A DNA stretch of 64,000 nucleotides from an uncultured Lachnospiraceae bacterium (GCA_947591155.1 CANQDA010000003.1:1-64000), one strand, 5' to 3'. Shown: positions 1 through 9,174, numbered from the stretch's first letter. Numbers and translations: made by a program. Notes: generated by a model from the sequence alone, not told the origin.

Positions 1-377
1 AGCAGCTTGTTCGCCTCTTCGTTCATGCTCTTCCACTGGAGCATCCCACGCTTCACGATCTCATGCCCCATGAAGATGTTCTCCGCCACGGTCAGATGCG
101 GATACGAAGTCGGGTGCTGGTACACCGCTGCGATCCCGGCTGCCTGCGCGTCCTTCGGGCCCTTGAAATCGACCTTCTTGCCCTCGAGGAACATCTCGCC
201 CTCTTCGGCCTTATGTACGCCCGTGATCACCTTGATAAAGGTGGACTTGCCCGCACCGTTCTCGCCCATCAGCGCGTGGACCTCGCCCGGCTTGAGCTGG
301 AACTGCACGTTGTTCAGCGCCTTTACGCCCGGGAAGATCTTCGTGATGCCTTTTAACTCAAGAATATAATCAGACAC
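1..377 (-). CDS. Sugar ABC transporter ATP-binding protein, N-terminal part (runs off the window)
   Basis: Only about 125 N-terminal residues are present because the gene reads leftwards off the edge. They contain a Walker A motif (GENGAGKST, residues 38-46) and a Q-loop (VYQHP, residues 85-89). The segment resembles the first nucleotide-binding domain of the RbsA/MglA/XylG ATPases, which normally carry two such domains and energise monosaccharide uptake at the membrane. The start is a GTG with GGAGG eight bases upstream; no better in-frame start is seen. It diverges from a two-component pair of the YesM/YesN type, which often controls nearby carbohydrate transporters, so control by that pair is a reasonable inference. 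The transported sugar cannot be read from this fragment. Confidence 0.9.
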   Translation of the reverse strand, partial: MSDYILELKGITKIFPGVKALNNVQFQLKPGEVHALMGENGAGKSTFIKVITGVHKAEEGEMFLEGKKVDFKGPKDAQAAGIAAVYQHPTSYPHLTVAENIFMGHEIVKRGMLQWKSMNEEANKL

Positions 378-623
378 GGCTTCTCCCTCCATTATGTATT
401 TTATGAATTAATCATATTTTACTACGCGCGCCTCGATCCGAAAATCGCAAAATTTTTGGAAACGGGGTAAATTCTTTTTCTGTTTTTCTCGCAATTTTTC
501 CCCCGATATGTTATCCTTAAAACAGACAGGGAACTGTGTCGGTTTTTGGCGAAAAACATCTGACAAATATTGGAAAGACCATCTCACAGCGATCCCCGCA
601 AAGAATCAGACGGGAGATTTCAC

Positions 624-2180
624 ATGAGATTACTGATCGTAGACGATGAAGAACTGACGCGCACCGGCGTGATCGCGGCGCTCGACTGGCGCTCCCTCGG
701 CGTCGACGAGATCCTGCAGGCTGACGACGGGATCCACGGCCTTGAGATGGCGCGCAGATACCGTCCGGAGATCATTCTCTGCGACGTGCGCATGCCGCGC
801 ATGGACGGGACGGTGATGCTTCAGGAAATCGAGAAGATACTGCCCGATACGGTCGCCATCTTCATGAGCGGCTACTCGGACAAGGAGTACTTAAAGGCCG
901 CGATCCGGCTCAAGGCCGTCAATTACATAGAAAAGCCGCTGAACCCTTCCGAGATACGGGAGACTTTTCTCGCAGCCAGGGAACTGTACCGGCAGAAGCT
1001 GCATTCCCGCAGGGGCGAAACGCTGTACTCGAAGGAGACCTCCTTCCAGCTTGCCAGGCAGTTTACCGTGCCCTACGGCCCGAATCAGAAGGAGATCGAA
1101 CGGCTCTCGGGCGAGCTTGGACTTCGCTTCACAGCGGATACGGTCTTTACCGCTTTTATCCTTCAGCCGGATCCGGAGACAGACATCAACGGACTACCGA
1201 AGGAAGCCCTTTTTATGGAGCTGCAGGAATTCCTGGGCCGCCACGCCCTGCAGGCGCTCTACACGGAAAAGCACCTGCAATATCTGGTCTTTCATGTGTT
1301 CGGCGAAACGCGCCCGGCGCAGAAGCTGCTCGAAGCGATCGGCGGATTCCTCGGGGCGCAGTTCGCCCCGTTCGGGAAGTACGCCGTCGCGGCCGGGGAT
1401 TCCCTGCGCGGACTGCCGCAGGCGTTCGAGGCGTATGCCTCCGCCGTCGTGACGCTGCAGAGCTGTTTCTTCTTCCCGGCGAACACCTTCCTGACGCCCG
1501 CGATCCTGAAGGCGGAATCCGCTTCCGGCACGGCGCTTTCGGATTCCTTTGAGACGCAGTTTTTCGAGGCTCTCACCGGGCGAAATCCCGAGACCTGCCG
1601 CGCGCTTCTCGCGCAGCTGCCCTCCTTTTACAGCAGGAACCAAAACACGCTTCAAAATCAGGCGAAGGACTTCTACTACAAGCTGCTCCTCGCCCTCGAG
1701 GACGCCGGAAAACAGCTCCAGCTTCCGCCCGAGCCCGGGGACGGCAATATCGTGGACGTCCTTGAATCCTGTTTCAACGTTCAGGAGCTGCACGAGATCC
1801 TCGCCGCACGGACGGAGGCCTTTTTCAGCCGTCTCGAACACACCGTGCGGGAGAATTCCACGATCTTCCTGATTAAAGACTACATCAGCAAAAATTACAG
1901 GAACGAGCTGCTCTCCGTGAAGGACATCAGCGATCACGTCTTCCTGTCTACCTCTTACGTCTGCACGTTCTTCAAGAATGAGACCGGGCAGACGCTGAAC
2001 CAGTACCTGACGCAGTACCGCATGGAGAAAGCGAAACAGCTTCTCGCGGATCCGCGCTACAAGATCACCGACATTTCGTCAAAGGTGGGATACAGCGACA
2101 GCAATTACTTCGGGAAGAGCTTTAAGAAATACTGCGGGCTGTCGCCGTCCGAGTACAGGGAGCGAACGCTGTCTGCCTGA
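624..2180 (+). CDS. YesN-type response regulator with AraC-family DNA-binding domain
   Basis: 518 residues. The N-terminal receiver domain (about 1-120) has the acidic pocket (VDDEE), the phosphoacceptor Asp54 in CDVRMPRMDG and the conserved Lys in EKPL. A long middle region (about 130-410) has no recognisable catalytic motif. The last 100 residues are a complete AraC-type pair of helix-turn-helices ending in SNYFGKSFKKYCGLSPSEYR. The start at 624 has a GGGAG ribosome site; an upstream ATG at 570 lacks one and would add an unlike N-terminus. The partner kinase gene follows after about 65 bases. Such regulators activate sugar transport or glycoside utilisation genes when phosphorylated; the divergent ABC gene is the likely target (inference). 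Confidence 0.93.
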   Translation: MRLLIVDDEELTRTGVIAALDWRSLGVDEILQADDGIHGLEMARRYRPEIILCDVRMPRMDGTVMLQEIEKILPDTVAIFMSGYSDKEYLKAAIRLKAVNYIEKPLNPSEIRETFLAARELYRQKLHSRRGETLYSKETSFQLARQFTVPYGPNQKEIERLSGELGLRFTADTVFTAFILQPDPETDINGLPKEALFMELQEFLGRHALQALYTEKHLQYLVFHVFGETRPAQKLLEAIGGFLGAQFAPFGKYAVAAGDSLRGLPQAFEAYASAVVTLQSCFFFPANTFLTPAILKAESASGTALSDSFETQFFEALTGRNPETCRALLAQLPSFYSRNQNTLQNQAKDFYYKLLLALEDAGKQLQLPPEPGDGNIVDVLESCFNVQELHEILAARTEAFFSRLEHTVRENSTIFLIKDYISKNYRNELLSVKDISDHVFLSTSYVCTFFKNETGQTLNQYLTQYRMEKAKQLLADPRYKITDISSKVGYSDSNYFGKSFKKYCGLSPSEYRERTLSA

Positions 2181-2246
2181 CAAGACGACGGCTGCGGATC
2201 GCCCGGTCGGCATATGGGGCCGCAGAAGCGGCAGAACGGAGCTTTC

Positions 2247-5156
2247 ATGAGACATATCTATTCCTACATACGGCAGAAATACGGCGACATGCAGCTGCAG
2301 TCGAAGATCACGATCGTCCTGATGGTGGTCGTCACGATACCGGTCCTGATGCTCGGTATCTTTTTCTACGGGCGGCTGTACGACATGGTCGTGTCCTACA
2401 CGATCCGTCAGGAACAGGACGCCTCCGCGAAGACTTCCCCCGTGATCGAGGAGACCGTACAGCAGGTGCTCGACGCGTACGAAACGTTGTCCGCTCTTCC
2501 CTTTTACGACGCGGCCTTTCACGCGCAGATCGGCTCGATGGACAGCCTTGCCGACTCCGCGTCCGCCGCTGAGTTTCAGGAGGCGATCGGACAGCTCACA
2601 GACGAAGACCTGATCACCAGCATCCGCGTCTACGCGGACCTGCCCGGGGAGGACTGCGCCCTGTTTAAGCATCCGCACACGAAAGATATCTTCCGCCCCC
2701 TGTCATCCGTGCGGGGCACCTACTGGTACGGCATCTTCCGTAGCAGCAGCGCGGAGGAGCTGTTCTGCCCGTCCTTCTATCTCGGAACACAGGAAAAGGA
2801 GGCAAACGGGGACATCGCCTACATTCACATTGCGCAGATGAACGACGGAGGAGAAACAGTTCCGTGCTACGTAGCCGTCTACTTTTCCGCGTCCTCCCTC
2901 ACGGACATTTTAGTCAACAACCTCAAGCTGGAGGGAAGCGTCTCCTACATCATGAACGAGCGCAACGCGTTGGTGGCTTCCTCGGACGCCTCTCTGTCCG
3001 GGATCTACTGGCTCGACTATGACGCGATCCGCGATTCGGTCATGTCCTCCAACAACTTCATCGAGCGCACGATCCTGGAGCACAAGGTCTACGCGGGATT
3101 TTACAGCATCGCGCGGACGCCGTGGTACATGGTGACGATCCTGCCCTCCGATCCGCTGATCCAGCAGAGCAATTCCATCATGTTTGAATACATTCTGTTC
3201 TATCTGGCGTTCCTGATCCTGGCCTTTCTGCTCGCCAGTCTGCTGGCGCGCTCCGTCACGAAACGTATTTCCTCCGTCATCGACCAGATGCGCCTCGTGC
3301 GTCAGGGTCCGCCGGTGCCGATGGAGGACTCACGCTACCACGACGAGGTCGGCGACCTGATCGACACCTACAACTACATGACGCGGACGATGGACCGCCT
3401 GATGGCGGAACAGGCCCGGGCGGCCGAGGACCTGCGCATCGCGGAGTTCAATTCCCTGCAGGCGCAGATCAATCCGCATTTCCTCTACAACACGATGGAT
3501 ATGATCAACTGGCTGGCACAGCAGGGGCGCACTTCGGAGGTCAGCGACACCGTTCAGGCACTTTCCCGTTTCTATAAGCTCACGCTGAGCCGGAAGCAGA
3601 GCATCAGCACGATCGCGCAGGAGGAGGAGCACGTCTCGATCTATGTCCGCCTCCAGAATATGCGCTTTCACGGAAGGATTTCCTTCATTTCGGATATCCC
3701 GGACGAGCTTCTGGAATACTGCATTCCAAAGCTGACGCTGCAGCCGGTCATCGAAAACGCGGTCCTGCACGGCATTCTCGAGAAAGACAGCAAGGAAGGC
3801 ACCATCGTGCTGACCTGCTGGATGGAGGGCGAGGACATCGTCCTCCTGGTCTCGGACGACGGCGTGGGCATCCCGCCCGAAAAGCTGCGGACGATCCTCA
3901 CCGGGGACGGGAGCAGCTCCTCCGGCGGCACGAACATCGCGGTCTACAATACGCACCGCAGACTGCAGATCTTATACGGAAAGGATTACGGCCTGTCTTA
4001 CTCCAGCATTCCCGGCAAGGGGACAGACGTGCAGATCCGCATCCCGGCCACCAAAGAACCGCAGAAATCCTACATTTACGCTTCCGCCTCAGGCACGTCG
4101 GAGCCGGGTGGCTCCATGTTGTCTCTCGCCAGCGTGACCAACGCGGCAGGCCCGGTAGCGGACGCGTCGGCAGATGCGCCGGCATCCGCGGGCAACGGTT
4201 CCGCGACCGGCAGGCACGCTCCGGCAGACGGCGGTTTGTCCGCCCCCGCGCAGGCGGTATCAGCGGAGACCCTGCTGAGTTACAGCCAGAAGCTGACGCA
4301 GAACCTCTACAACATCCAGAACCTGCATCAGATTTTTTCCCGACTGCCGGAAAATGAAAATCTCTATATTCTCACGCACCAGGTGACGGAGGATTTCCCC
4401 GCCCACAAACACGATTATTTCGAGCTGAACTATGTGTGTCAGGGTTCCCTGTGCAATGTGGTCGACGGGAAGGAAATCCGAATGGAGACCGGCGACCTTG
4501 TGTTCCTGAACCAAAGCGCGATCCACTCCCTGCGTTTCCTGCAGCCGGACACGCTGCTGATCAACTTCTGTCTCGAGCCCGCGCTCTTCGACGGGACGCT
4601 GAAGTGCTTCCGCGAGGACCGCAATCCGCTCTCCTCGTTCCTTCGGGGGAATTCGTCCTCGCGCAACTATATGTACTACTCACTGAAAAACAATTTCCAC
4701 GCGCAGTCCATCATCGCCTCCATCATCCAGGAGTATGCGGACAACGGCTTCCATCAGTCGTTCTCGCTGGAGGCCTACTTCCTGCTGCTCTTCGCCTGCC
4801 TCACGGATACGGACACGGACGAGAGATCACAGACGTCCAGACAAAGTACGCGTCACGCAAACAAACAACATGATCCGGACTATGCGCGCGGCGCTGGCAA
4901 AGCCGGCAGCACAGATCGACGCAATACGGGCAACATTGGTAGCACAAATCGGCGCAATGCGGGCAACGCCGGCGATCAGGCGCTCCTGCTCCACGCTTCC
5001 CGTCTCAACAAGGCGCTGGAGCTGATGGCGGACCCGAAGCGGAACATCTATGAGATTGCGAAAAGCTGCGGCTATCAGGACGCGAACGAGTTCTTTGAGG
5101 TGTTCCGACGGCAGTTTCACACGACGCCGGACGAATACCGAAAAAATTTCCTTTGA
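2247..5156 (+). CDS. YesM-type sensor histidine kinase fused to an AraC-like cupin and HTH region
   Basis: 969 residues. There is a membrane segment near the N-terminus, an extracytoplasmic sensor region (about 45-300), a second membrane segment (about 302-325) and a HAMP region. A His_kinase domain follows with His411 in QINPHFLYN, then an N-box (PVIENAVLHG) and G-box (DDGVGIPP). Normal YesM kinases end near residue 600. Here an Ala/Gly/Ser-rich linker (about 605-670) leads to a cupin-like region (HKHDYFELNY to AIHSL, about 720-762) and a C-terminal AraC helix-turn-helix (NIYEIAKSCGYQDANEFF). The first AraC HTH appears missing and is replaced by low-complexity Arg/Asn/Gly sequence encoded by a 33-base tandem repeat. 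The frame is open throughout, so no frameshift need be invoked. The start at 2247 has a GGAG site; 2214 does not. Confidence 0.88.
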   Translation: MRHIYSYIRQKYGDMQLQSKITIVLMVVVTIPVLMLGIFFYGRLYDMVVSYTIRQEQDASAKTSPVIEETVQQVLDAYETLSALPFYDAAFHAQIGSMDSLADSASAAEFQEAIGQLTDEDLITSIRVYADLPGEDCALFKHPHTKDIFRPLSSVRGTYWYGIFRSSSAEELFCPSFYLGTQEKEANGDIAYIHIAQMNDGGETVPCYVAVYFSASSLTDILVNNLKLEGSVSYIMNERNALVASSDASLSGIYWLDYDAIRDSVMSSNNFIERTILEHKVYAGFYSIARTPWYMVTILPSDPLIQQSNSIMFEYILFYLAFLILAFLLASLLARSVTKRISSVIDQMRLVRQGPPVPMEDSRYHDEVGDLIDTYNYMTRTMDRLMAEQARAAEDLRIAEFNSLQAQINPHFLYNTMDMINWLAQQGRTSEVSDTVQALSRFYKLTLSRKQSISTIAQEEEHVSIYVRLQNMRFHGRISFISDIPDELLEYCIPKLTLQPVIENAVLHGILEKDSKEGTIVLTCWMEGEDIVLLVSDDGVGIPPEKLRTILTGDGSSSSGGTNIAVYNTHRRLQILYGKDYGLSYSSIPGKGTDVQIRIPATKEPQKSYIYASASGTSEPGGSMLSLASVTNAAGPVADASADAPASAGNGSATGRHAPADGGLSAPAQAVSAETLLSYSQKLTQNLYNIQNLHQIFSRLPENENLYILTHQVTEDFPAHKHDYFELNYVCQGSLCNVVDGKEIRMETGDLVFLNQSAIHSLRFLQPDTLLINFCLEPALFDGTLKCFREDRNPLSSFLRGNSSSRNYMYYSLKNNFHAQSIIASIIQEYADNGFHQSFSLEAYFLLLFACLTDTDTDERSQTSRQSTRHANKQHDPDYARGAGKAGSTDRRNTGNIGSTNRRNAGNAGDQALLLHASRLNKALELMADPKRNIYEIAKSCGYQDANEFFEVFRRQFHTTPDEYRKNFL
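4905..4970 (+). repeat. Two imperfect 33-base tandem repeats inside the kinase-AraC gene
   Basis: Units 4905-4937 and 4938-4970 differ at only a few positions and keep the reading frame, encoding GSTDRRNTGNI and GSTNRRNAGNA. They lie where the first helix-turn-helix of an AraC domain would be expected. Confidence 0.8.
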
Positions 5157-5170
5157 CAAAGCAAAAAATA

Positions 5171-5225
5171 AGCGCCCGCAAAGCAATGTCCCGGCTAAAT
5201 GACACTGCCCGCAAAGGGCGCTTTT
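5171..5225. terminator. Bidirectional terminator between convergent genes
   Basis: AGCGCCC (5171-5177) pairs with GGGCGCT (5216-5222). A T-run follows on the plus strand (TTTT) and a longer one on the minus strand (TATTTTTTGC). It lies between the ends of the kinase gene and the convergent nuclease-family gene. Confidence 0.7.
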
Positions 5226-5258
5226 CCGTAGAAGCGGAAACCTGCTATAATTATTTGC

Positions 5259-6101
5259 TTATACCGGCTGCATTACTTCGGCTTCAATCTTTTTCAGATC
5301 ATCGAGAGATAATATTGAAATACATTCAGCAATCTCATCCAGTGACAGTTTGCCCATTCTTATCAATTTTTCTGCGGTCGCCTTTTCTGCCTCATAAGCC
5401 GCTTCATTCTTCATATCCTCCAATATCCTGCTCATAGCTGCAACCCCCTTCTCATTTTTCTTGAAGTACCTCGCTTTTTTCGCAAGCGCCTCATAATTCA
5501 TCTCATCGGGATCTGTACAGGAAAAATCATACATCAGCCTGCCGATTTCATCATCACCGCGATATTTCTCATTCACATACAGAATATGTGAACCGTCGTC
5601 AAATAATACTTTTTCCTCTCCAATAGTAACATATCTTTCCACTGGGTAAAGCGGCCGATTTTCTTTCATTACATCATTTTCCGTGATAAAGATGACATAA
5701 CTGTCAGGAAGATTTTTAGTATCCTCACCCGGTTTTAATATATGCGTGTCCAGCAGACTGCTGTTATACCTCGCCCGCCTTACGCCCGCTCCCGCATCTG
5801 CGCGTTGGATTTCAATGTCCATTTCCCTATCGTCGCTGTCAACCGCGTGTACGTCCAACGTGGCAGAACGACCCTGCAGGTTTTTCAGGACTTCCTGTGT
5901 ACGGACAGACCTGATCCGGATGTCTTTTCCTAAAATAATACGGAGTATCAACTCCACGCCTTCATAATTATCTGCAAGGCAGGCTGTCATAAAATCATCG
6001 TCCATATAGCAAAGCGTCTGCAGACGTTCCAAATCCTGCTGATGCATCCGCTCCACTGCGTTTAATAATATCGCGTCTTTCTTTGCCCTTTTATTATACA
6101 T
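5259..6101 (-). CDS. PD-(D/E)XK nuclease-family protein (Rpn/transposase-like)
   Basis: 280 residues. The region TLDVHAVDSDDREMDIEIQ carries the Asp...(D/E)-x-Gln core of the PD-(D/E)XK nuclease family often annotated as 'transposase' (Rpn-like). The N-terminal phrase MDDDFMTACL and the following 'LILRIILGKD' region are typical of this family. The C-terminal third is charged and helical. Rpn proteins are DNA endonucleases linked to recombination, often present in variable copy number in gut Firmicutes. The start at 6101 has an AGGGA site; 6185 is open but lacks one. The gene and its upstream region look clearly AT-richer than the neighbours, which suggests horizontal acquisition. No terminal inverted repeats or target duplications were seen. 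Confidence 0.82.
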   Translation of the reverse strand: MYNKRAKKDAILLNAVERMHQQDLERLQTLCYMDDDFMTACLADNYEGVELILRIILGKDIRIRSVRTQEVLKNLQGRSATLDVHAVDSDDREMDIEIQRADAGAGVRRARYNSSLLDTHILKPGEDTKNLPDSYVIFITENDVMKENRPLYPVERYVTIGEEKVLFDDGSHILYVNEKYRGDDEIGRLMYDFSCTDPDEMNYEALAKKARYFKKNEKGVAAMSRILEDMKNEAAYEAEKATAEKLIRMGKLSLDEIAECISILSLDDLKKIEAEVMQPV

Positions 6102-6273
6102 CGAATGCTTTCCCTTGAAAATAGATTTCTTATAAATTTCAACGTCCTTTCTATCTAATCTTTTATTGCTTATATATAGTAACATAAGGAATTATATTAT
6201 GCAATATAATAATTATAAATTATTTATAAACCATATGTATTTTGTGAGAACTTTACAGAATATTTCTGAGGAG

Positions 6274-6304
6274 CAAAAGAGCCGCCGCGATCTCTCGCGG
6301 CGGC
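6274..6304 (-). terminator. Intrinsic terminator of the first BspA-like gene
   Basis: Perfect 10-base stem GCCGCCGCGA / TCGCGGCGGC (6281-6304) with a TCTC loop, followed on the minus strand by TCTTTTGC. It sits about 50 bases after the stop of the leftward gene. Confidence 0.8.
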
Positions 6305-6353
6305 CCCTCTGCTAAGTTGATATGGGGGTGTTAAAAATACTACTTAAAATTAT

Positions 6354-8981
6354 TCATTGAAAAACCGCTATGAAGGTCTTACCCGTATCTTTGTAGTTAA
6401 ACGAGTTTGACTTTCTAATCCCGTCCATTGGTCGACCGTCGCTGCCTACCTGTTGCCAGCCTTTAAATATCTTTCCAGCCGGTGCAACCGGTGTCAATGG
6501 AGTAAGCAGCTGCGTACTTGAACTTCTCAATGCCGGAATATATCCTGCATACTTTTTATGATTCAGGCAGAAATCATGACAGTATAACTGGCTCAGCGGC
6601 TGAGGATTTCCAGCACTTGTATTCCATCCTTCTTCCGAGATAAAGACTGCCCATTGAATATAACCGCTCATCTTCTCATCTGCCAAGCTTGACAGATAAG
6701 AAATGTCGCCATCAGACAATCCTTTTCCGGGAGTAAGATTGTATATACCGCACTGTTGGCAAACTTCCGTCCCAAATGTAGTTAACTCTCTTTTACCATC
6801 ATTTTCATCTCCGCCATTGGCAGCATTGATTCCCATAGCGGTATATGGCGTTCTGCTTGCCAGAATCCACTTGTGCTCGCCATTCGCTGCCAAAGTCTTC
6901 GGCTTCGCGCCGTCCTTGTACTCTCCGCACAGTGCGCACTGCGTATACGCAGATTGACCGGCTGTCGAGCAGGTCGCCGCTACTTCCGGATGCTCCACCC
7001 ACTGATGCTGTCCGCTCGCCGGAAGAACCGTCATCTCCGTCTTGCCGCAGCGAATGCAGGTATCTTTCTTCGTGCCGGTTTCTTCACAGGACGCCTTGAC
7101 GATCGTCGTCTCGTACTCGTGTCCGAGCGGCTGAATCTCTTTGCCGTTCAGCTCACCGCAGAGAGCGCACTTCTGTCCGTCGAATCCGGCCGCTGTGCAG
7201 GTCGCCGCTACAGAAGCGTCCACCCACTGATGGCCTTCCGCCTTTACGGTCTCCTGTACGTTCGCCTTTGCGGTACAACCGTCATGTACGCACTTGTGAT
7301 AGCGGATCCCGGCCTTCACACAGGTACCCTCTTCCGTAGTCCACTCTGCAGAGTACTCATGTCCGAGCGGCTTCACCCATGCAAAGTTCTCCGCACCGCA
7401 GTACGGGCAGTACGATCTCCTCGTCTTGCCCGACGTCGTGCAGGTCGCCGGAATATCCGGCAGAGACTGCATAACATCTTCCCGATGCACCGAGTAGTTG
7501 CCCTTCTCCACATAATCACAGGAAGTACACTCACGTACCGCTCTGCCGTAGCAGTTGCTTCCGGGAATCGGTACGATCTCCGTCTCGCCAAGCGTATGGC
7601 CTGTCGCCGCGATCGCTTTCGTCTCCTTCGCACCACATATCACGCAGCTACGCTCCTCTGTCCCGGCCTCTGTGCAGGTCGCCGCCTGCGCAACCGTCCA
7701 CTCGCCGTAGCTGTGTCCGAGCGCTGTGAGCACGATCGGCTCTGTCTTGTAGCCGCATACCGTGCAGTACTCGTACGCGCTCAGTCCGGTCTCCGTACAG
7801 GTCGGAGCGACAGAAGCTACTTCTACCAGCCCTAGATGCTTCTCACCACAGATCTCTTTCTCCGATGCCGGTGCTTTTGCCTTCCGCTTCGGAGCCGGAG
7901 CCTTCTGCGCTTCCGCGGCCGGAGCTTTCACTTCCGGTGCCGGGGTCGGCTCAGGCGTCGTTTCCTCTGCCTTCGGAGCTTCCGTTTCCGGTTCGGTCAG
8001 AGCCTCGGTCTCTGCTTCCGTTGCCAGTTCTGTCTGAGCGTCAGTTTCCGTTTCTGTCTCCTCTGCTTTCGGAGCCTCGGTTTTCGTTTCCGGCTCAGCT
8101 ACTGCATCAGTCTCAACCTTCGTCTCAGTCTCGGCCTCCGTCTCAACTACTTCCTCAGTTTCGGCTTCCGTCACAACTGGTGCCTCAGTCTCCACTTCCG
8201 TCTCAACTGCTGCCTCAGTCTCGGCTTCCGTCACCGCTTCTGTCTGGGTCTCAGCTTTCGTCTCTGCTTCCGTCTCAACTGCTGCCTCAGTCTCCACTTT
8301 CGCTTCTGTCTCGACTGCTGCCTCGGTCTCAGCCTTCGCTTTTGTCTCGACTTTCGCTTCCGTCTCGACTTTCGCCTCTGTCTCGGTCTTCTTCATCGGA
8401 GCTGGCGCAGGTTTCGTCAGTTGCTTCGGCGCTGCTGCCTGAACAGCAGGCGCTATAACGTCAACGCCCAGCAGTTCCTCGTAGGATTCGCCTGTTCCTG
8501 CGGGAGCAGTTACAACCGCATCCTTTGAGATTCCCTTCAACGCGTTCTTGCCGACATTGCTGAGCTCTTTGCTCTTAATGTCCACTACCGCCAGCTTCTT
8601 ACAGCCCTTAAACGCACTTTTTCCAATCTTTTTGATCTTTGTGTTCGTAGTCACTGTCGTCAGCTTCTTGCAATTTTTGAACGCATTCGCGCCGATCTCT
8701 GTTACGGTCAGGGTATATTTCCCCAACTTCACCGTCTCTTTTACGGTCACGGAAGTCATTTTCTTCGTCTTCGTGCCGATCAGTGCGGCGGTGCCCGTCT
8801 TCTCTGTCAGGGATGTTACCTTATATTGGAATTTTCCCTTCCAGAACTTCCTGCCGACCTTAACGGTCTCTGTCTTAGCTTTCGCGGCTGCCGGAATCGT
8901 CGTGCCGACTGTCCCCGTGCCGACAACCATCATAAGCGCCATCGTCATCAGTAAACATTTGAACCATTTCTTCATTTTCAT
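6354..8981 (-). CDS. Secreted BspA-like leucine-rich protein with Glu/Thr repeats and Cys/His repeats
   Basis: 875 residues. A signal peptide (MKMKKWFKCLLMTMALMM, cleaved near AAAKA) is followed by BspA/LRR_5-type leucine-rich units (about 60-165, for example IGKSAFKGCKKL). Next comes a long Glu/Thr/Ala-rich stretch of ETEA-type repeats (about 198-370). After that are eight or nine units of the pattern C-T-x2-G...C-x2-C-G...L-G-H (about 380-730). The C-terminal region ends in an InlB-like FKGW...TFIAVF unit. No LPXTG signal is seen, so attachment is unknown. LRR_5 proteins commonly mediate adhesion, and the Cys/His spacing could bind metal or form disulfides (inference). A GGAGG site precedes the start. 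Expression should respond to c-di-GMP through the leader riboswitch. Confidence 0.87.
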   Translation of the reverse strand: MKMKKWFKCLLMTMALMMVVGTGTVGTTIPAAAKAKTETVKVGRKFWKGKFQYKVTSLTEKTGTAALIGTKTKKMTSVTVKETVKLGKYTLTVTEIGANAFKNCKKLTTVTTNTKIKKIGKSAFKGCKKLAVVDIKSKELSNVGKNALKGISKDAVVTAPAGTGESYEELLGVDVIAPAVQAAAPKQLTKPAPAPMKKTETEAKVETEAKVETKAKAETEAAVETEAKVETEAAVETEAETKAETQTEAVTEAETEAAVETEVETEAPVVTEAETEEVVETEAETETKVETDAVAEPETKTEAPKAEETETETDAQTELATEAETEALTEPETEAPKAEETTPEPTPAPEVKAPAAEAQKAPAPKRKAKAPASEKEICGEKHLGLVEVASVAPTCTETGLSAYEYCTVCGYKTEPIVLTALGHSYGEWTVAQAATCTEAGTEERSCVICGAKETKAIAATGHTLGETEIVPIPGSNCYGRAVRECTSCDYVEKGNYSVHREDVMQSLPDIPATCTTSGKTRRSYCPYCGAENFAWVKPLGHEYSAEWTTEEGTCVKAGIRYHKCVHDGCTAKANVQETVKAEGHQWVDASVAATCTAAGFDGQKCALCGELNGKEIQPLGHEYETTIVKASCEETGTKKDTCIRCGKTEMTVLPASGQHQWVEHPEVAATCSTAGQSAYTQCALCGEYKDGAKPKTLAANGEHKWILASRTPYTAMGINAANGGDENDGKRELTTFGTEVCQQCGIYNLTPGKGLSDGDISYLSSLADEKMSGYIQWAVFISEEGWNTSAGNPQPLSQLYCHDFCLNHKKYAGYIPALRSSSTQLLTPLTPVAPAGKIFKGWQQVGSDGRPMDGIRKSNSFNYKDTGKTFIAVFQ

Positions 8982-9030
8982 ACTGAACCCCTCCTCTTTT
9001 CAACTCGAAAAACAGTTGTTTGTATCGGGT

Positions 9031-9084
9031 CCATATTTCCTGTCACAGGAATAAAAATCTTGTGATGCCTTTTAAGAAATATGG
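9031..9084 (-). promoter_or_regulatory. Putative expression-platform stem downstream of riboswitch 1
   Basis: In the RNA, CCATATTTC at the 3' edge of the aptamer (9076-9084) is perfectly complementary to GAAATATGG (9031-9039), with a small TCACA/TGTGA hairpin between them. The first arm overlaps the end of the aptamer closing helix, so the two folds compete. The same arrangement occurs in the paralogous leader at 16555-16612. Confidence 0.6.
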
Positions 9085-9174
9085 CAACCGGCTGTCATAG
9101 CCGTGTGATCCGTGTCCTGCACGGCGGCCTTAGACCCTTGGCTTTGCGTCCCTGCCTTTCGACAGGTTTGCCCT
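9083..9174 (-). promoter_or_regulatory. Cyclic-di-GMP-I (GEMM) riboswitch, copy 1
   Basis: The minus-strand RNA shows the class I c-di-GMP aptamer features. These are a GGCAAACC entry, a stem closed by a GAAA tetraloop (CCTGTCGAAAGGCAGG), the invariant GACGCAAAGCC, a tetraloop-receptor segment (TCTAAGG paired across from CTATGA) and the closing ACAGCCGGTTGCC. It lies about 100 bases upstream of the BspA-like gene start, in a leader of roughly 400 bases. GEMM RNAs normally sense the second messenger that governs adhesion and motility. A GEMM-Ib (cGAMP) specificity cannot be excluded by eye. Confidence 0.9.

Noticed and set aside
5259..6185. Insertion sequence, because the family is often called 'transposase'
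   Set aside because: No terminal inverted repeats, target duplication or DDE motif was seen; the family is a PD-(D/E)XK nuclease.
7865..8460. Possible CRISPR-like array of short regular repeats
   Set aside because: The repeats are in-frame codons of the ETEA-type linker, without constant spacers or nearby cas genes. The 33-base and 72-base repeats at 4905 and 39521 are likewise coding and only two copies each.
7836..8528. Leu/Arg/Cys-rich plus-strand frame with membrane-like composition
   Set aside because: It is the complement of the Glu/Thr/Ala repeat region of the BspA-like protein; its hydrophobic look is a by-product of the repeat.
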